In this document: one piece after another, positions 14,787 to 23,172 of the stretch
How the letters are laid out: each line of letters starts with the position of its first letter
How positions within the stretch are numbered: the stretch's first letter is position 1
Origin: Oscillospiraceae bacterium
Lineage (GTDB): Bacteria; Bacillota; Clostridia; Oscillospirales; Ruminococcaceae
Direction: 5' to 3'
DNA length: 41,770 nucleotides
NCBI GenBank assembly: GCA_017405465.1
Contig: JAFRAJ010000053.1
Span: forward strand, 1 to 41,770
Program-made: the position numbers and the translations under genes
The notes under the pieces: generated by a model
Told to the model about the DNA's origin: nothing
What the model saw: the letters and a program-made list of their open reading frames with translations, nothing else
Database searches by the model: none

Positions 14787-16217
14787 ATGTACTGCGCCAA
14801 CTGCGGAGCCAAACTTGATGAAGGTTCCAAATTCTGTCATAACTGCGGAGCACCTGTCCAGGCGGCACAGCCTGTGACACAGCAGCCGGCACCTGCGGCA
14901 GCAGCGCCTCAGCAGCCTGTTCAGGCTTCCGTTTCTACCGAAGAGATACCTGTGATCCAGGCCGAGTTCATCCCCGAACCTTCAGCACCGGCACAGCAGC
15001 CTGCTCAGCCGGTCCCCTACACGGCGCCCGTTTATCAGGCACCTCCTCAGCCCGCTGCCGATAACCCAGGCAGTATCTCAGGAGAGATCCCGTCATATCC
15101 GTCTCCTGCTCCCTCGAAAGCAAACGGCGGGAAGAAAGCCGGAAGAGCCATAATCGCCGTGATAGCGATACTGGCCGTCCTGGCAGGCGGGTATTTCGTT
15201 CTGTTCGGAAAAGGCAAAGGTGTGCTCCCTGTAGGCGATCCCGCGGAAAAAGGCAAAGAAGCCTATGAAGCCGGAGACTACGAGACTGCGGTAGAGTACC
15301 TGGAAAAAGCCTATGAGAAGGATCCCTCTAATCCGGAAGTGGGTGAAATGCTGTACACCTCCTATCAGACGCTGATGCTTGAACGTTACAACGAGAGAGA
15401 TTACGAAGCCACCGAAAAGTATCTGATCAAAATGGATGGACTGTATGGCGGATCCGATGATCTGTTCCATATTCTGTACACCGAATGGCTCAACCGTATC
15501 ATGTACGGCACAGAAGTGGCCGACCCTTATGAGATCCTCAGCAGGTCAGACATATATCTGACTGACGAGGAGCGCGATTTCTACTCCTCCTTCTTCTCCG
15601 TTCCGGCTGATCTGGAGGAACTCGCAGTGCGGATCGCAGATTTCTATGACAAAGCATACCACCCCGGAGCATGTCTGCTCACGAACTACTACGAAAGCAT
15701 CATAGATAACGCTATGAAAGACAGCGGTTCTTCCTCCTGCCTCTTTTCTGTAGAAGGGCACAAATATGACACAGTAATATTCCGTCCGAAGAATTCCGAA
15801 AGCGGTTACAAGGTATATTACGGCACCATCGACAGCACTGGCCAGCGGAACGGCACCGGAATCTTATACTGTTATGTGAAGAATTCCGGGGACCCGTACC
15901 TTTACTATTATCTCTGCAACTGGGCTGATGACCTTCCGAACGGTCAGTTCGCAGAGTTGGTCCGCAAAGGCGACGGATTCAGTATCACGAACACTTACAC
16001 GGGAACTCTCGTCGACGGTCATTACGACGGCTACATAAAAGAAGTCTTTGACGACGGCGTCGAATACCAGTCCCAGTACGACAAAGGCTTGATAATCCCC
16101 ATCCGCATCGATGACCAGGGACGTACCGTAATCGGTGTAGCCACTGACGGTTCCGACAAATACCTTTACAGCACAGCGTCTGATGACACTATTCTTTACG
16201 GAGTCGACGAATACTGA
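14787..16217 (+). CDS. Zinc-ribbon membrane protein with TPR- and MORN-like parts
   Basis: The 476-residue protein opens with a zinc ribbon (C3, C6, C17, C20), then a Pro/Gln/Ala-rich linker to about residue 118, one membrane helix (about 120-140), a TPR-like helix pair (KEAYEAGDYETAVEYLEKAY near 157-176), and a C-terminal region with MORN-like YxGxxxxGxxxGxG repeats (YYGTIDSTGQRNGTG, TGTLVDGHYDGYI). Topology is inferred: ribbon inside, repeats outside. It is paralogous to the next gene; both end in GVD-X-Y. AGGAGG is well placed. The function is unknown; the architecture suggests a sensor or scaffold in the cell envelope. Confidence 0.88.
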   Translation: MYCANCGAKLDEGSKFCHNCGAPVQAAQPVTQQPAPAAAAPQQPVQASVSTEEIPVIQAEFIPEPSAPAQQPAQPVPYTAPVYQAPPQPAADNPGSISGEIPSYPSPAPSKANGGKKAGRAIIAVIAILAVLAGGYFVLFGKGKGVLPVGDPAEKGKEAYEAGDYETAVEYLEKAYEKDPSNPEVGEMLYTSYQTLMLERYNERDYEATEKYLIKMDGLYGGSDDLFHILYTEWLNRIMYGTEVADPYEILSRSDIYLTDEERDFYSSFFSVPADLEELAVRIADFYDKAYHPGACLLTNYYESIIDNAMKDSGSSSCLFSVEGHKYDTVIFRPKNSESGYKVYYGTIDSTGQRNGTGILYCYVKNSGDPYLYYYLCNWADDLPNGQFAELVRKGDGFSITNTYTGTLVDGHYDGYIKEVFDDGVEYQSQYDKGLIIPIRIDDQGRTVIGVATDGSDKYLYSTASDDTILYGVDEY

Positions 16218-16236
16218 AACACTTATATCTTGAAGG

Positions 16237-16266
16237 GCAGGGTGCGCAAGGCATCCTGCTTTTTTC
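16237..16266 (+). terminator. Rho-independent terminator
   Basis: GCAGGGTGC (16237-16245) pairs with GCATCCTGC (16251-16259) with one G-T pair, followed by T6. It separates the two paralogous zinc-ribbon genes, implying that the second has its own promoter. Confidence 0.85.
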
Positions 16267-16345
16267 AAAGTATATATACGCTGTATTAGTTGATACGTTT
16301 GTTGTATACTTTTTCCATTAGAAAAAAAGAAGGAGGGCAGCATAT

Positions 16346-18316
16346 ATGTACTGCGTTAAATGCGGCGCGAAACAGCCTGAAGGCGCTGTGTTCTGCAGCA
16401 GCTGCGGAGGCACGGTCTTTTCTGATACCCTCCCGCCGTCATTAAATACTGCCGCTCCGGAAAGACCGGTAAGAAACACCGCCATACCTCTGAAGGGCAC
16501 CAGATCTGCGCAGGAGCCTGTGCGTAAGGAACCTTCTGTCCGAACTGACAGGAGCATCCCTCTCACGCGTCCTGCTGTTTCTGCTCAGGAACAGACTGAT
16601 AAGGAACCGGAGAAAAAGGCCGCTCCTGTATCTCAGCGCGCTATAGCTAAACCGGCTCAGACACACAGAGACAATGCTGAGCCGAGGCCTTTCTTCTATC
16701 AGCCGTCTGAAGTCAAGGCTGTTTCCTCTGAAGCACGTCCCGAAAACACTATCGCAGCTGATGAGACCAAAACGCTCGGGATCTCTCATACAGAGGCTGT
16801 ACAGCCAGACATTCCCGCCGTTCCTGAAGAGATCATTTCCCAAGAAGCCACAGCGGTGACGGAAGTCTCACCTGAAGTATCTGCTGCCGTAAAAGAACCA
16901 GACGTCATCCGGACTGAAGAAGCACCGGCGATGCCGGAAGAGACAGTTACATGTCTCGTTGAAGAACCTGCGTTCACCGGGCCAGCCGGAACGGAAGAAG
17001 AACCTTCTGAGGCGCCTGAGTCTTCAGAGCCTCAGCAAACTGAAAAGGCGGCAGACATTGTTCCGGAAACGGACACAGCGGAAGAGGAGCCGGAAAAGGT
17101 TATTTCAGGTCCTGCAGAGGAACCGTTATCCTCGGCTGAAGTCGGCACTGCAGAAGAAGCTCCGGAAGGACCGGATAAAGTCTCCGATGTATCTGCAGCA
17201 AAGACAGACTCCTCTACAAAAGGGACTCCGGGCAAAAAGGGATATCTCGCAGCAGCCGCTGCAGTCATCATACTTCTTGCGGGCCTTTGGTATGCGTTCA
17301 GGATCTGGCCGCAGAAACAGTTCGAGAAATTCTACTATGCGGGCAGCCAGGCGCTTGAGCAGTTCGACTATGAAAAAGCTGCTGAAAACCTGGCTCTTGC
17401 CTATAAGATAAAACAGGATGATCCGTCCCTAAATGAGATGCTCTACATGGCATATCAGGGAGTCTATGACCAGAAGCTGCAGGACGGTGATCTTGAATCA
17501 GCCATAGCTGCAGGGTCCGGCATGGTGGGGCTCATTCCCGAGAATGACGAAGACATAAAGAAGTCTCTGGGGAGGCTCTATATCTCCTATGTCCGCACAC
17601 TTCTTCTTGACGGAAGAACGGAGAAGGCTTCCAAGGCTGCCACAGCAGCCGAACAGTACATCAACGAAGAGGACCTCGGATCGCTGAAAGCTCTTCAGGA
17701 GAGCTTCTCGAAACTCAGCACCTTCGCTGAAAAGGTGGCGGAGATGGCCGACGGCGGACAGCACAGAGACATATGCACTATGATAGACGAGATCAAGCCT
17801 GACATCATCGCCTGCTCAGATACCTCTACAGGAAGGCAGCCTGTCGTCCGTGTCAAGGACCATTCTCATCAGTATGTGGTATTCTACAGGCATTCCAGCG
17901 GACAGTACTACGTGTTCTACGGAGATCTCACCGACGAAGGAAAGAGGACCGGCACCGGCAGCATCTACTATGACGGACGCAGCACCTCCAAGGATATGCT
18001 CTATTACTACACTTCCGGCTGGGAGAACGATAAGCCCAACGGAGAGTTCTCCGAGCACGAATTCACCGGAAGCAGATACGGCACAGAGACCATGTATGAA
18101 GGCATGCTGAAAGACGGCTTCTTTGACGGAAGGATCGCGATAACCTGGGGCAGCTCCGGAGTCTATTACGGTGAATACGCTTCCGGCAAAGTCAAGGTGC
18201 TGGAGATCGATGAGGAGACCGGCAGATATATAATCGCCTACAATGAAGCTCACGATGATTATCTCAGTTTCCCGAACGATCCGTCCTCCAGCAGATTCGG
18301 AGTAGACTTCTATTAG
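16346..18316 (+). CDS. Zinc-ribbon membrane protein, long acidic linker, MORN-like tail
   Basis: The 656-residue paralogue of the preceding gene has a zinc ribbon (C3, C6, C17, C20), an approximately 275-residue disordered linker rich in Glu, Pro, Ala, Ser and Thr (becoming strongly acidic after 150), a membrane helix at about 299-318 flanked by KK, a TPR-like segment (SQALEQFDYEKAAENLALAY, 334-353) and further helical repeats. Its C-terminal MORN-like domain contains YVFYGDLTDEGKRTGTG and YEGMLKDGFFDGRI. The linker is about 180 residues longer than in its partner. AAGGAGGG precedes the ATG. The family function is unknown to me. Confidence 0.88.
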   Translation: MYCVKCGAKQPEGAVFCSSCGGTVFSDTLPPSLNTAAPERPVRNTAIPLKGTRSAQEPVRKEPSVRTDRSIPLTRPAVSAQEQTDKEPEKKAAPVSQRAIAKPAQTHRDNAEPRPFFYQPSEVKAVSSEARPENTIAADETKTLGISHTEAVQPDIPAVPEEIISQEATAVTEVSPEVSAAVKEPDVIRTEEAPAMPEETVTCLVEEPAFTGPAGTEEEPSEAPESSEPQQTEKAADIVPETDTAEEEPEKVISGPAEEPLSSAEVGTAEEAPEGPDKVSDVSAAKTDSSTKGTPGKKGYLAAAAAVIILLAGLWYAFRIWPQKQFEKFYYAGSQALEQFDYEKAAENLALAYKIKQDDPSLNEMLYMAYQGVYDQKLQDGDLESAIAAGSGMVGLIPENDEDIKKSLGRLYISYVRTLLLDGRTEKASKAATAAEQYINEEDLGSLKALQESFSKLSTFAEKVAEMADGGQHRDICTMIDEIKPDIIACSDTSTGRQPVVRVKDHSHQYVVFYRHSSGQYYVFYGDLTDEGKRTGTGSIYYDGRSTSKDMLYYYTSGWENDKPNGEFSEHEFTGSRYGTETMYEGMLKDGFFDGRIAITWGSSGVYYGEYASGKVKVLEIDEETGRYIIAYNEAHDDYLSFPNDPSSSRFGVDFY

Positions 18317-18338
18317 ACCGCGGTAATAATCAGCTGAT

Positions 18339-18380
18339 CAGCCCTCATCTGTTCTGACACGGAAAGATGAGGGCTGTTTA
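18339..18380 (+). terminator. Rho-independent terminator
   Basis: CAGCCCTCATCT (18339-18350) pairs exactly with AGATGAGGGCTG (18365-18376) around a 14-base loop, followed by TTTA. It ends the second zinc-ribbon gene's transcript. Confidence 0.8.
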
Positions 18381-18413
18381 TAAAACAGGCTCTGTTAAAG
18401 AGAGGCAAAGAAC

Positions 18414-19829
18414 ATGTATACCGAAGAAGATATAAAAGGGATCGTCGAAAAGCAGCGTGCATTCTTCCGCAGCGGAGCTACCCTCCCGCTCGATTTCAGG
18501 ATAAGGCAGCTCAAGGCGCTCCGCCGGGCTGTGATCAGCAGCGAGAAGGAGATCGAAGCAGCTCTACGCGAGGATCTGGGCAGGACAGAACTTGAGGCGT
18601 ATTTCTGTGATATCGGCCCCGTGATTATGGAGATCAACGAGACTCTGCGCGGTCTCAGGAGATGGGCAAGGCCGGAGACCCATTTCTCGGGTCTCACATG
18701 TTTCCCGAGTCTGTTTACAAAAGTATATAAGATGCCCTACGGCGTGACGCTGATAATCTCGCCTTTCAACTTTCCCTTCATGCTGTCATTCGGCGTTCTT
18801 CTGGCCGCGATCGCAGCGGGAAACACTGCCGTGATAAAAGCCAGCAGCAAATCCGTGCACAGCACAGCCCTCATCAGGAAGATCGTGAGCGAGACCTTCC
18901 CTGAGGAATATGTGACGGTGATAGACGGAGGCCATGATGTCGCCGACATGTGCCTCGATCAGAGATTCGACAAGATATTCTATACAGGTTCTCCCAATGT
19001 CGCGAAGCACGTCATGGCAAAGGCTGCCGTGAACCTCACCCCTGTAGCTCTTGAGCTCGGAGGCGAGAACGGCAACTGGTGCATAGTGAGAAAGGACGCG
19101 GATATAAGGGACGCCGCCAGAAAGGTCGCTTTCTTCAAGCTGCTCAACAGCGGTCAGATCTGCATAGACATAAATCAGGTGGCCGTCGCCCGGGAGATCG
19201 CGAACGATTTCCTTGAAGAACTGAAAAGAGCTTTCCGCTCCCAGATCGGAGAGAAAGCTCTTGAGAACGAGGAATACGCACACCTTATAGATGCAGCGGC
19301 TTATGACAAGTGTGAAAGAACCGCGCAGGCTTACGCAGACAGGACCGTTTTCGGAGGCAGAGGCGACCGCAGCACTTTGAGATTTGAACCCACAGTAATA
19401 TATCCCGTGGATAAAGACGAGGAGATCGTGAATCGGGAGCTCTTCTCCCCCCTTCTTCCGGTCGTTCCTTTCGATGACAGCGATGTCGACACACTCCTGA
19501 GCTCTATAGAGGAGCGCGAGCACCCTCTGGCGTTCTATGTATTCACCAGGGACAAGAAGTGGGCTAAAGAAATAATGCAGCGCATGCAATACGGCGGAGG
19601 CTGTATAAACGAAGTGTGCCTGCACATGATGGTCAAGGGAGTGCCCTTCGGAGGAACAGGCCATTCAGGCATGGGAGTATATCACGGAAAGTGGGGCTTT
19701 GATGAATTCAGCCACCCACAGACAGTTCTTACGGGAAGCACGAGATTCAACCTGCCTCTGAGAGAGCACCCGTATACCGGAGCCGCCGGAGAAAAGAAGA
19801 TGTCTCTCGTCAGACTGTTCGAACGCTGA
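18414..19829 (+). CDS. Aldehyde dehydrogenase, ALDH3-like
   Basis: The 471-residue enzyme resembles class-3/fatty aldehyde dehydrogenases: ISPFNFPFMLSFGVLLAAIA (about 123-142, the N-P-F/W cofactor loop), FYTGSPNVAKHVMAKAA, the Glu motif LELGGENGNW (normally ELGGKSP, so the Lys is replaced), and the catalytic cysteine in NSGQICIDINQV. It oxidises aldehydes to acids with NAD(P)+. Its length is normal for a soluble ALDH3-type enzyme, without the C-terminal membrane anchor of eukaryotic forms. It stands as a single gene between terminators. Substrate not evident. Confidence 0.9.
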   Translation: MYTEEDIKGIVEKQRAFFRSGATLPLDFRIRQLKALRRAVISSEKEIEAALREDLGRTELEAYFCDIGPVIMEINETLRGLRRWARPETHFSGLTCFPSLFTKVYKMPYGVTLIISPFNFPFMLSFGVLLAAIAAGNTAVIKASSKSVHSTALIRKIVSETFPEEYVTVIDGGHDVADMCLDQRFDKIFYTGSPNVAKHVMAKAAVNLTPVALELGGENGNWCIVRKDADIRDAARKVAFFKLLNSGQICIDINQVAVAREIANDFLEELKRAFRSQIGEKALENEEYAHLIDAAAYDKCERTAQAYADRTVFGGRGDRSTLRFEPTVIYPVDKDEEIVNRELFSPLLPVVPFDDSDVDTLLSSIEEREHPLAFYVFTRDKKWAKEIMQRMQYGGGCINEVCLHMMVKGVPFGGTGHSGMGVYHGKWGFDEFSHPQTVLTGSTRFNLPLREHPYTGAAGEKKMSLVRLFER

Positions 19830-19856
19830 TCTGCAAGCCAAAAAAAACGCAAAGTA

Positions 19857-19885
19857 AGAGCGCCGCGGGATTCCCGCGGCGCTCT
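19857..19885. terminator. Bidirectional terminator between convergent genes
   Basis: AGAGCGCCGCGGGA/TTCCCGCGGCGCTCT is a near-perfect 13-14 pair stem with almost no loop. The leftward side is followed by a T-rich stretch (TTTGCGTTTTTTTT) and the rightward side by CTTCATTC. It lies between the ALDH gene and the convergent binding-protein gene. Confidence 0.85.
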
Positions 19886-19923
19886 CTTCATTCAGTTTTC
19901 TCCAGAAGTATCTTCAGGTCAGA

Positions 19924-20919
19924 TTACTGCCTTGTGGGATACATATCGTCATCATAGACGTTCTCGAGTGTTACATAGAATGTGGGGGTCTCGACGAAGT
20001 CAGAGGGCGGATCCTGTCCGAGAGCGATCTTCTTGAACATGAGATCTACTCCGTTGTAGGCCCACTGCCACTGCTTCTGAACTTCGGTGCAGGTCGCAAA
20101 GCCGTCTTTGACAGCGTTGATGACCTGTGCTGTATCGTCGGAAAGGACGCCAGCGTGAGCCTTGTTCTTGTCAGCATCGTTCCAGCCGTTCTCTTCGAAA
20201 ACAGCGGATACCATGGAGCCGCCTGCGTGTGTGCAGAGCGCGCTGTTCCATGTGGGGTTAGCAAGCATCATGGCCTCAACTGTTGCCTGGCCGGAGCTGA
20301 TGTCAACAGGAGACTGATAGTCGAGCAGTTCAGCACCGTTGGATGCGTTCTCTGCCACGACGTCGGTGATGCCCTTAAGGCGCTGAATCATTCCGAGCTG
20401 TGCAACAGCACCGTGGAAGATGATGATCTTGGCGCCGCCGTTATCCTTCTGCCAATCGCAAGCGAACTCAGCAAGCTTACGGCCGAATCTCTCGTTGTGT
20501 GTTCCAACGAAAGCTGCGCGCTTGCTGTCGGGGCAGTCGGTATCCATCGTAAGAACGAAGACACCTGCATCTGCTGCTGCGTTCAGTGTGGGGGTAAGGC
20601 CTTCTGCGTCGGATGCTGCGACGGTCATTCCGTCGTATCCGAGGGAGATGAGGTTCTCAACGACCTGGATCTGAGCTGTAACACCAGCTTCAGACGGGCC
20701 GGTCAGCTCGAGGTCGATCGTCCAGTCAGGATACTCGGTCTTGAGTTCTTCAACTCTCTTTGTGCCGCCGATACCGCACATATCCCAGAAGTCTCCGAGA
20801 CCTGTGTAGACGACTGCGAGCTTCATGGACTTCTTGCCTTCCTCTTCCTTCTTGCCGCCGCAGGCGACGAGGGAAAGAGCAAGAACCAAGATGAGCATGA
20901 TTGAAAGAAGTTTCTTCAT
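19924..20919 (-). CDS. Sugar-type ABC substrate-binding lipoprotein (orphan)
   Basis: The 331-residue protein has a lipoprotein signal (MKKLLSIMLILVLALSLVAC, lipidated C20) and a periplasmic-binding-protein type 1 fold of the ribose/RbsB class: VVENLISLGYDGMTVAASDA, GVFVLTMDTDCPDSKRAAFV, then NERFGRKLAEFA. In Gram-positive cells it would sit on the outer face of the membrane and pass a sugar or similar ligand to a permease. No permease or ATPase of the ribose class is adjacent; the ABC gene 270 nt upstream is an exporter. GGAGG precedes the ATG. An inverted repeat and a promoter lie upstream. Confidence 0.9.
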   Translation of the reverse strand: MKKLLSIMLILVLALSLVACGGKKEEEGKKSMKLAVVYTGLGDFWDMCGIGGTKRVEELKTEYPDWTIDLELTGPSEAGVTAQIQVVENLISLGYDGMTVAASDAEGLTPTLNAAADAGVFVLTMDTDCPDSKRAAFVGTHNERFGRKLAEFACDWQKDNGGAKIIIFHGAVAQLGMIQRLKGITDVVAENASNGAELLDYQSPVDISSGQATVEAMMLANPTWNSALCTHAGGSMVSAVFEENGWNDADKNKAHAGVLSDDTAQVINAVKDGFATCTEVQKQWQWAYNGVDLMFKKIALGQDPPSDFVETPTFYVTLENVYDDDMYPTRQ

Positions 20920-20940
20920 TGGTTCCTCCTAATAAAATGA

Positions 20941-20972
20941 TTTGTCCGTGGTGCCAATGTCGTGCGGACAAA
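20941..20972 (-). repeat. Inverted repeat in leader of binding-protein gene
   Basis: TTTGTCCG (20941-20948) and CGGACAAA (20965-20972) form an exact eight-base inverted repeat around 16 bases, between the predicted -10 and the ribosome site. It could be a repressor operator (LacI/GntR-like spacing is possible) or an mRNA hairpin in the leader. No T-run follows, so termination is unlikely. Confidence 0.5.
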
Positions 20973-20985
20973 ATAATGCTTCAAT

Positions 20986-21015
20986 ATAATATATATCATG
21001 CGCTGAATTCTTCAA
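20986..21015 (-). promoter_or_regulatory. Sigma-70-like promoter for the binding protein
   Basis: Minus strand: -35 TTGAAG (21015-21010), then TATATT at 16-base or TATTAT at 18-base spacing (20993-20986). The start would lie just upstream of the inverted repeat at 20941-20972. Confidence 0.5.
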
Positions 21016-21144
21016 CGATTATTACAGATTTATAACCATTCTAGGCACTTTCAGCGATTAAACAAGATATTTTCCGTCATTTTGACGATTCGCTTATTGT
21101 AATAATATCCATATTCACGGAATTATTTAGTTGCTTTTCACAAG

Positions 21145-21171
21145 AAAATGCCGTGCATTGATGCACGGCAT
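21145..21171 (-). terminator. Terminator of the ABC exporter gene
   Basis: ATGCCGTGCATTGATGCACGGCAT (21148-21171) folds into a 10-pair stem. Leftward it is followed by TTTTC, about 18 bases after the ABC gene's stop. Confidence 0.8.
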
Positions 21172-21188
21172 CTGATGTACGGTTTGTA

Positions 21189-23021
21189 TCAGCTCTCCAT
21201 ATCGATCACTTTTCTGAACTGTGTCTCATAGAGCTGCCTGTAGAGTCCTCCTTTTTCCAGCAGTTCTTCATGGCCTCCCTGTTCAACTATCCTGCCCCCA
21301 TCGACCACCAGTATCTTGTCTGCAGCAAGTATAGTGGAGAGTCTGTGTGCTATCGCGATGCTGGTACGCCCCTGCATCAAAGCATCCAGAGCCTGCTGTA
21401 TGGCAGCTTCGGATATAGAATCCAGCGCGGAAGTAGCTTCGTCCAGAATAAGAATCTGGGGATCCTTGAGGACTACTCTCGCCAGCGATAGCCTCTGTTT
21501 CTCTCCGCCGGACAGTTTGAGACCGCCGGTACCGACCACAGAATCAAAGCCCAAGGGCTGCGCCTGGATGAAATCATAGATGTTCGCCACCTTGCAGGCA
21601 TAAATGAGTTCCTCTTCCGTAGCATCTTCCTTTGCTCTAAGGAGGTTCTCCCTTATAGTGCCTCCGTAGAGATAAGCCTCCTGCGTCACCATTCCCACCG
21701 CATCGCGCAGATATGACAGCTTCATCAGACGCACGTCAGTCTTTCCTATGGCTACGCTGCCTTTATCCACATCATACAGTCTCGGTATCAGGTTCACTAT
21801 CGTGCTCTTTCCGCTTCCGGAAGGCCCGACTATGGCGTACATCTTGTTTCCTTCTATCTCGAAGCTCAGGTCCTTAAGAACAGGTTCCTCCGCACCCGGA
21901 TACGTGAATGTGACATGGCGGAACGTAATGCCTTCTCCCCTGAGATTAGGAGCCTTCGGGTTCTTTGGATCGGTGATAGTCTGTTCCCTGTCAAGATAGT
22001 CGAATATCCTTGTGAACAGTGCGAGACTTCTCGTGAACTCGACTCCCATGTTGAGAAGACTCGACACCGGCCTGTAAAGTCTGTTCACCAGTGCTACGGT
22101 GACCGTTATATCGCCGACAGTAAGTCCGGGATCCAGCTGTGAGATCATCATCCAGCCTCCGGCGAAGTAGATGAGCAAAGGTGCGATCTGCGTGAACATT
22201 CCCATCAAGATACTGAACCACTGCCCGCTGCGCTGACGTTTGAGTGAGAGCTCAGTCATATCCTCATTGGCTTTCGCAAATATCTGGTACTCCTCTTCCT
22301 CTCTGGTAAAGAGTTTCATCAGCAGAGAGCCTGACGGAGACAGAGTCTCATTGATGATCTGGTTCATCTCGTCCTGCTTGGCTTGTGTGTCGCTTGCTAT
22401 CTTCCACATGTTCCCGCCCGCGCTTCTGGACGGTATTATGAGGAGCGGGATCACCGCTATTCCGACAAGCGCCAGCTTCCAGCTCATGGAGAACAGCGCT
22501 ACCAGACTGGTGACGAGAGTCGCTATATTGGATATGGAGCTCGTCAGCGTAGAAGTGATCACAGTTGAAACGCCGCTGATATCGGTATTCATACGGGTTG
22601 TGATATCACCCTGTTTTTCTGTCGTGAAGAATGAGTGAGGCATGTACTGCAGATGCCGGTACATCTCGTTGCGCATGTCTCTGACGATCCTTGCCGAGAT
22701 CCAGGAGTTGATGTAGTTTTCCAGGACTCCGATGAGATGTGAAGCCGTCAGCGACACGAAGGAAAGTATAATGAGTTCGATGAGCAGCTTCAGGTCCTTT
22801 CCTGTGAGCGCCTCATCAACTATCTTTCCGGTTATCATGGACGGCAGCAGCCCGATCGCTGCAGACAGGATTATCGTTATGAAGACGAATATGAACTGTA
22901 TCGTATATGGTTTGAGGTAGGAGAATATCCTGAAGACCAGTTCTTTGGTCACTTTAGGTTTGTTCTGTTTCTCCTCTTCTGTCAGAAACCCTCTCGGACC
23001 TCTCGGGGGCATTCCATCCAC
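21189..23021 (-). CDS. ABC exporter half-transporter (TMD-NBD), multidrug type
   Basis: The 610-residue protein fuses a six-helix ABC exporter membrane domain (about 30-325) to an ATPase domain with Walker A GPSGSGKST (399-407), Q-loop Q447, signature LSGGEKQ (503-509), Walker B ILILDEAT (523-530) and the H-loop histidine in IAIAHRLSTI. It should act as a homodimer or pair with a related half, exporting drugs, lipids or peptides; no peptidase domain is present. The N-terminus (MPPRGPRGFLTEEEKQNKP) resembles the leader of YheI/MsbA-like exporters in Bacillota. No partner half-transporter is adjacent. Confidence 0.92.
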   Translation of the reverse strand: MDGMPPRGPRGFLTEEEKQNKPKVTKELVFRIFSYLKPYTIQFIFVFITIILSAAIGLLPSMITGKIVDEALTGKDLKLLIELIILSFVSLTASHLIGVLENYINSWISARIVRDMRNEMYRHLQYMPHSFFTTEKQGDITTRMNTDISGVSTVITSTLTSSISNIATLVTSLVALFSMSWKLALVGIAVIPLLIIPSRSAGGNMWKIASDTQAKQDEMNQIINETLSPSGSLLMKLFTREEEEYQIFAKANEDMTELSLKRQRSGQWFSILMGMFTQIAPLLIYFAGGWMMISQLDPGLTVGDITVTVALVNRLYRPVSSLLNMGVEFTRSLALFTRIFDYLDREQTITDPKNPKAPNLRGEGITFRHVTFTYPGAEEPVLKDLSFEIEGNKMYAIVGPSGSGKSTIVNLIPRLYDVDKGSVAIGKTDVRLMKLSYLRDAVGMVTQEAYLYGGTIRENLLRAKEDATEEELIYACKVANIYDFIQAQPLGFDSVVGTGGLKLSGGEKQRLSLARVVLKDPQILILDEATSALDSISEAAIQQALDALMQGRTSIAIAHRLSTILAADKILVVDGGRIVEQGGHEELLEKGGLYRQLYETQFRKVIDMES

Positions 23022-23114
23022 TTCCTTTCTTTTTTCTATTTATTATAAATTCAATATTATTGCTCTCGCCATAAAAACAAATCTCCGCACCCGCCTTTTC
23101 GCAGTATCCGTCTG

Positions 23115-23143
23115 TTGAACGAGCATCTTTGTCATGCTACTAT
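23115..23143 (+). promoter_or_regulatory. Sigma-70-like promoter for the MFS pair
   Basis: TTGAAC (23115-23120), a 17-base spacer and TACTAT (23138-23143), about 30 bases before the first MFS gene. Divergent from the ABC exporter gene. Confidence 0.6.
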
Positions 23144-23172
23144 ATTAATAGTACAAAAAATATTAAGGGTGA

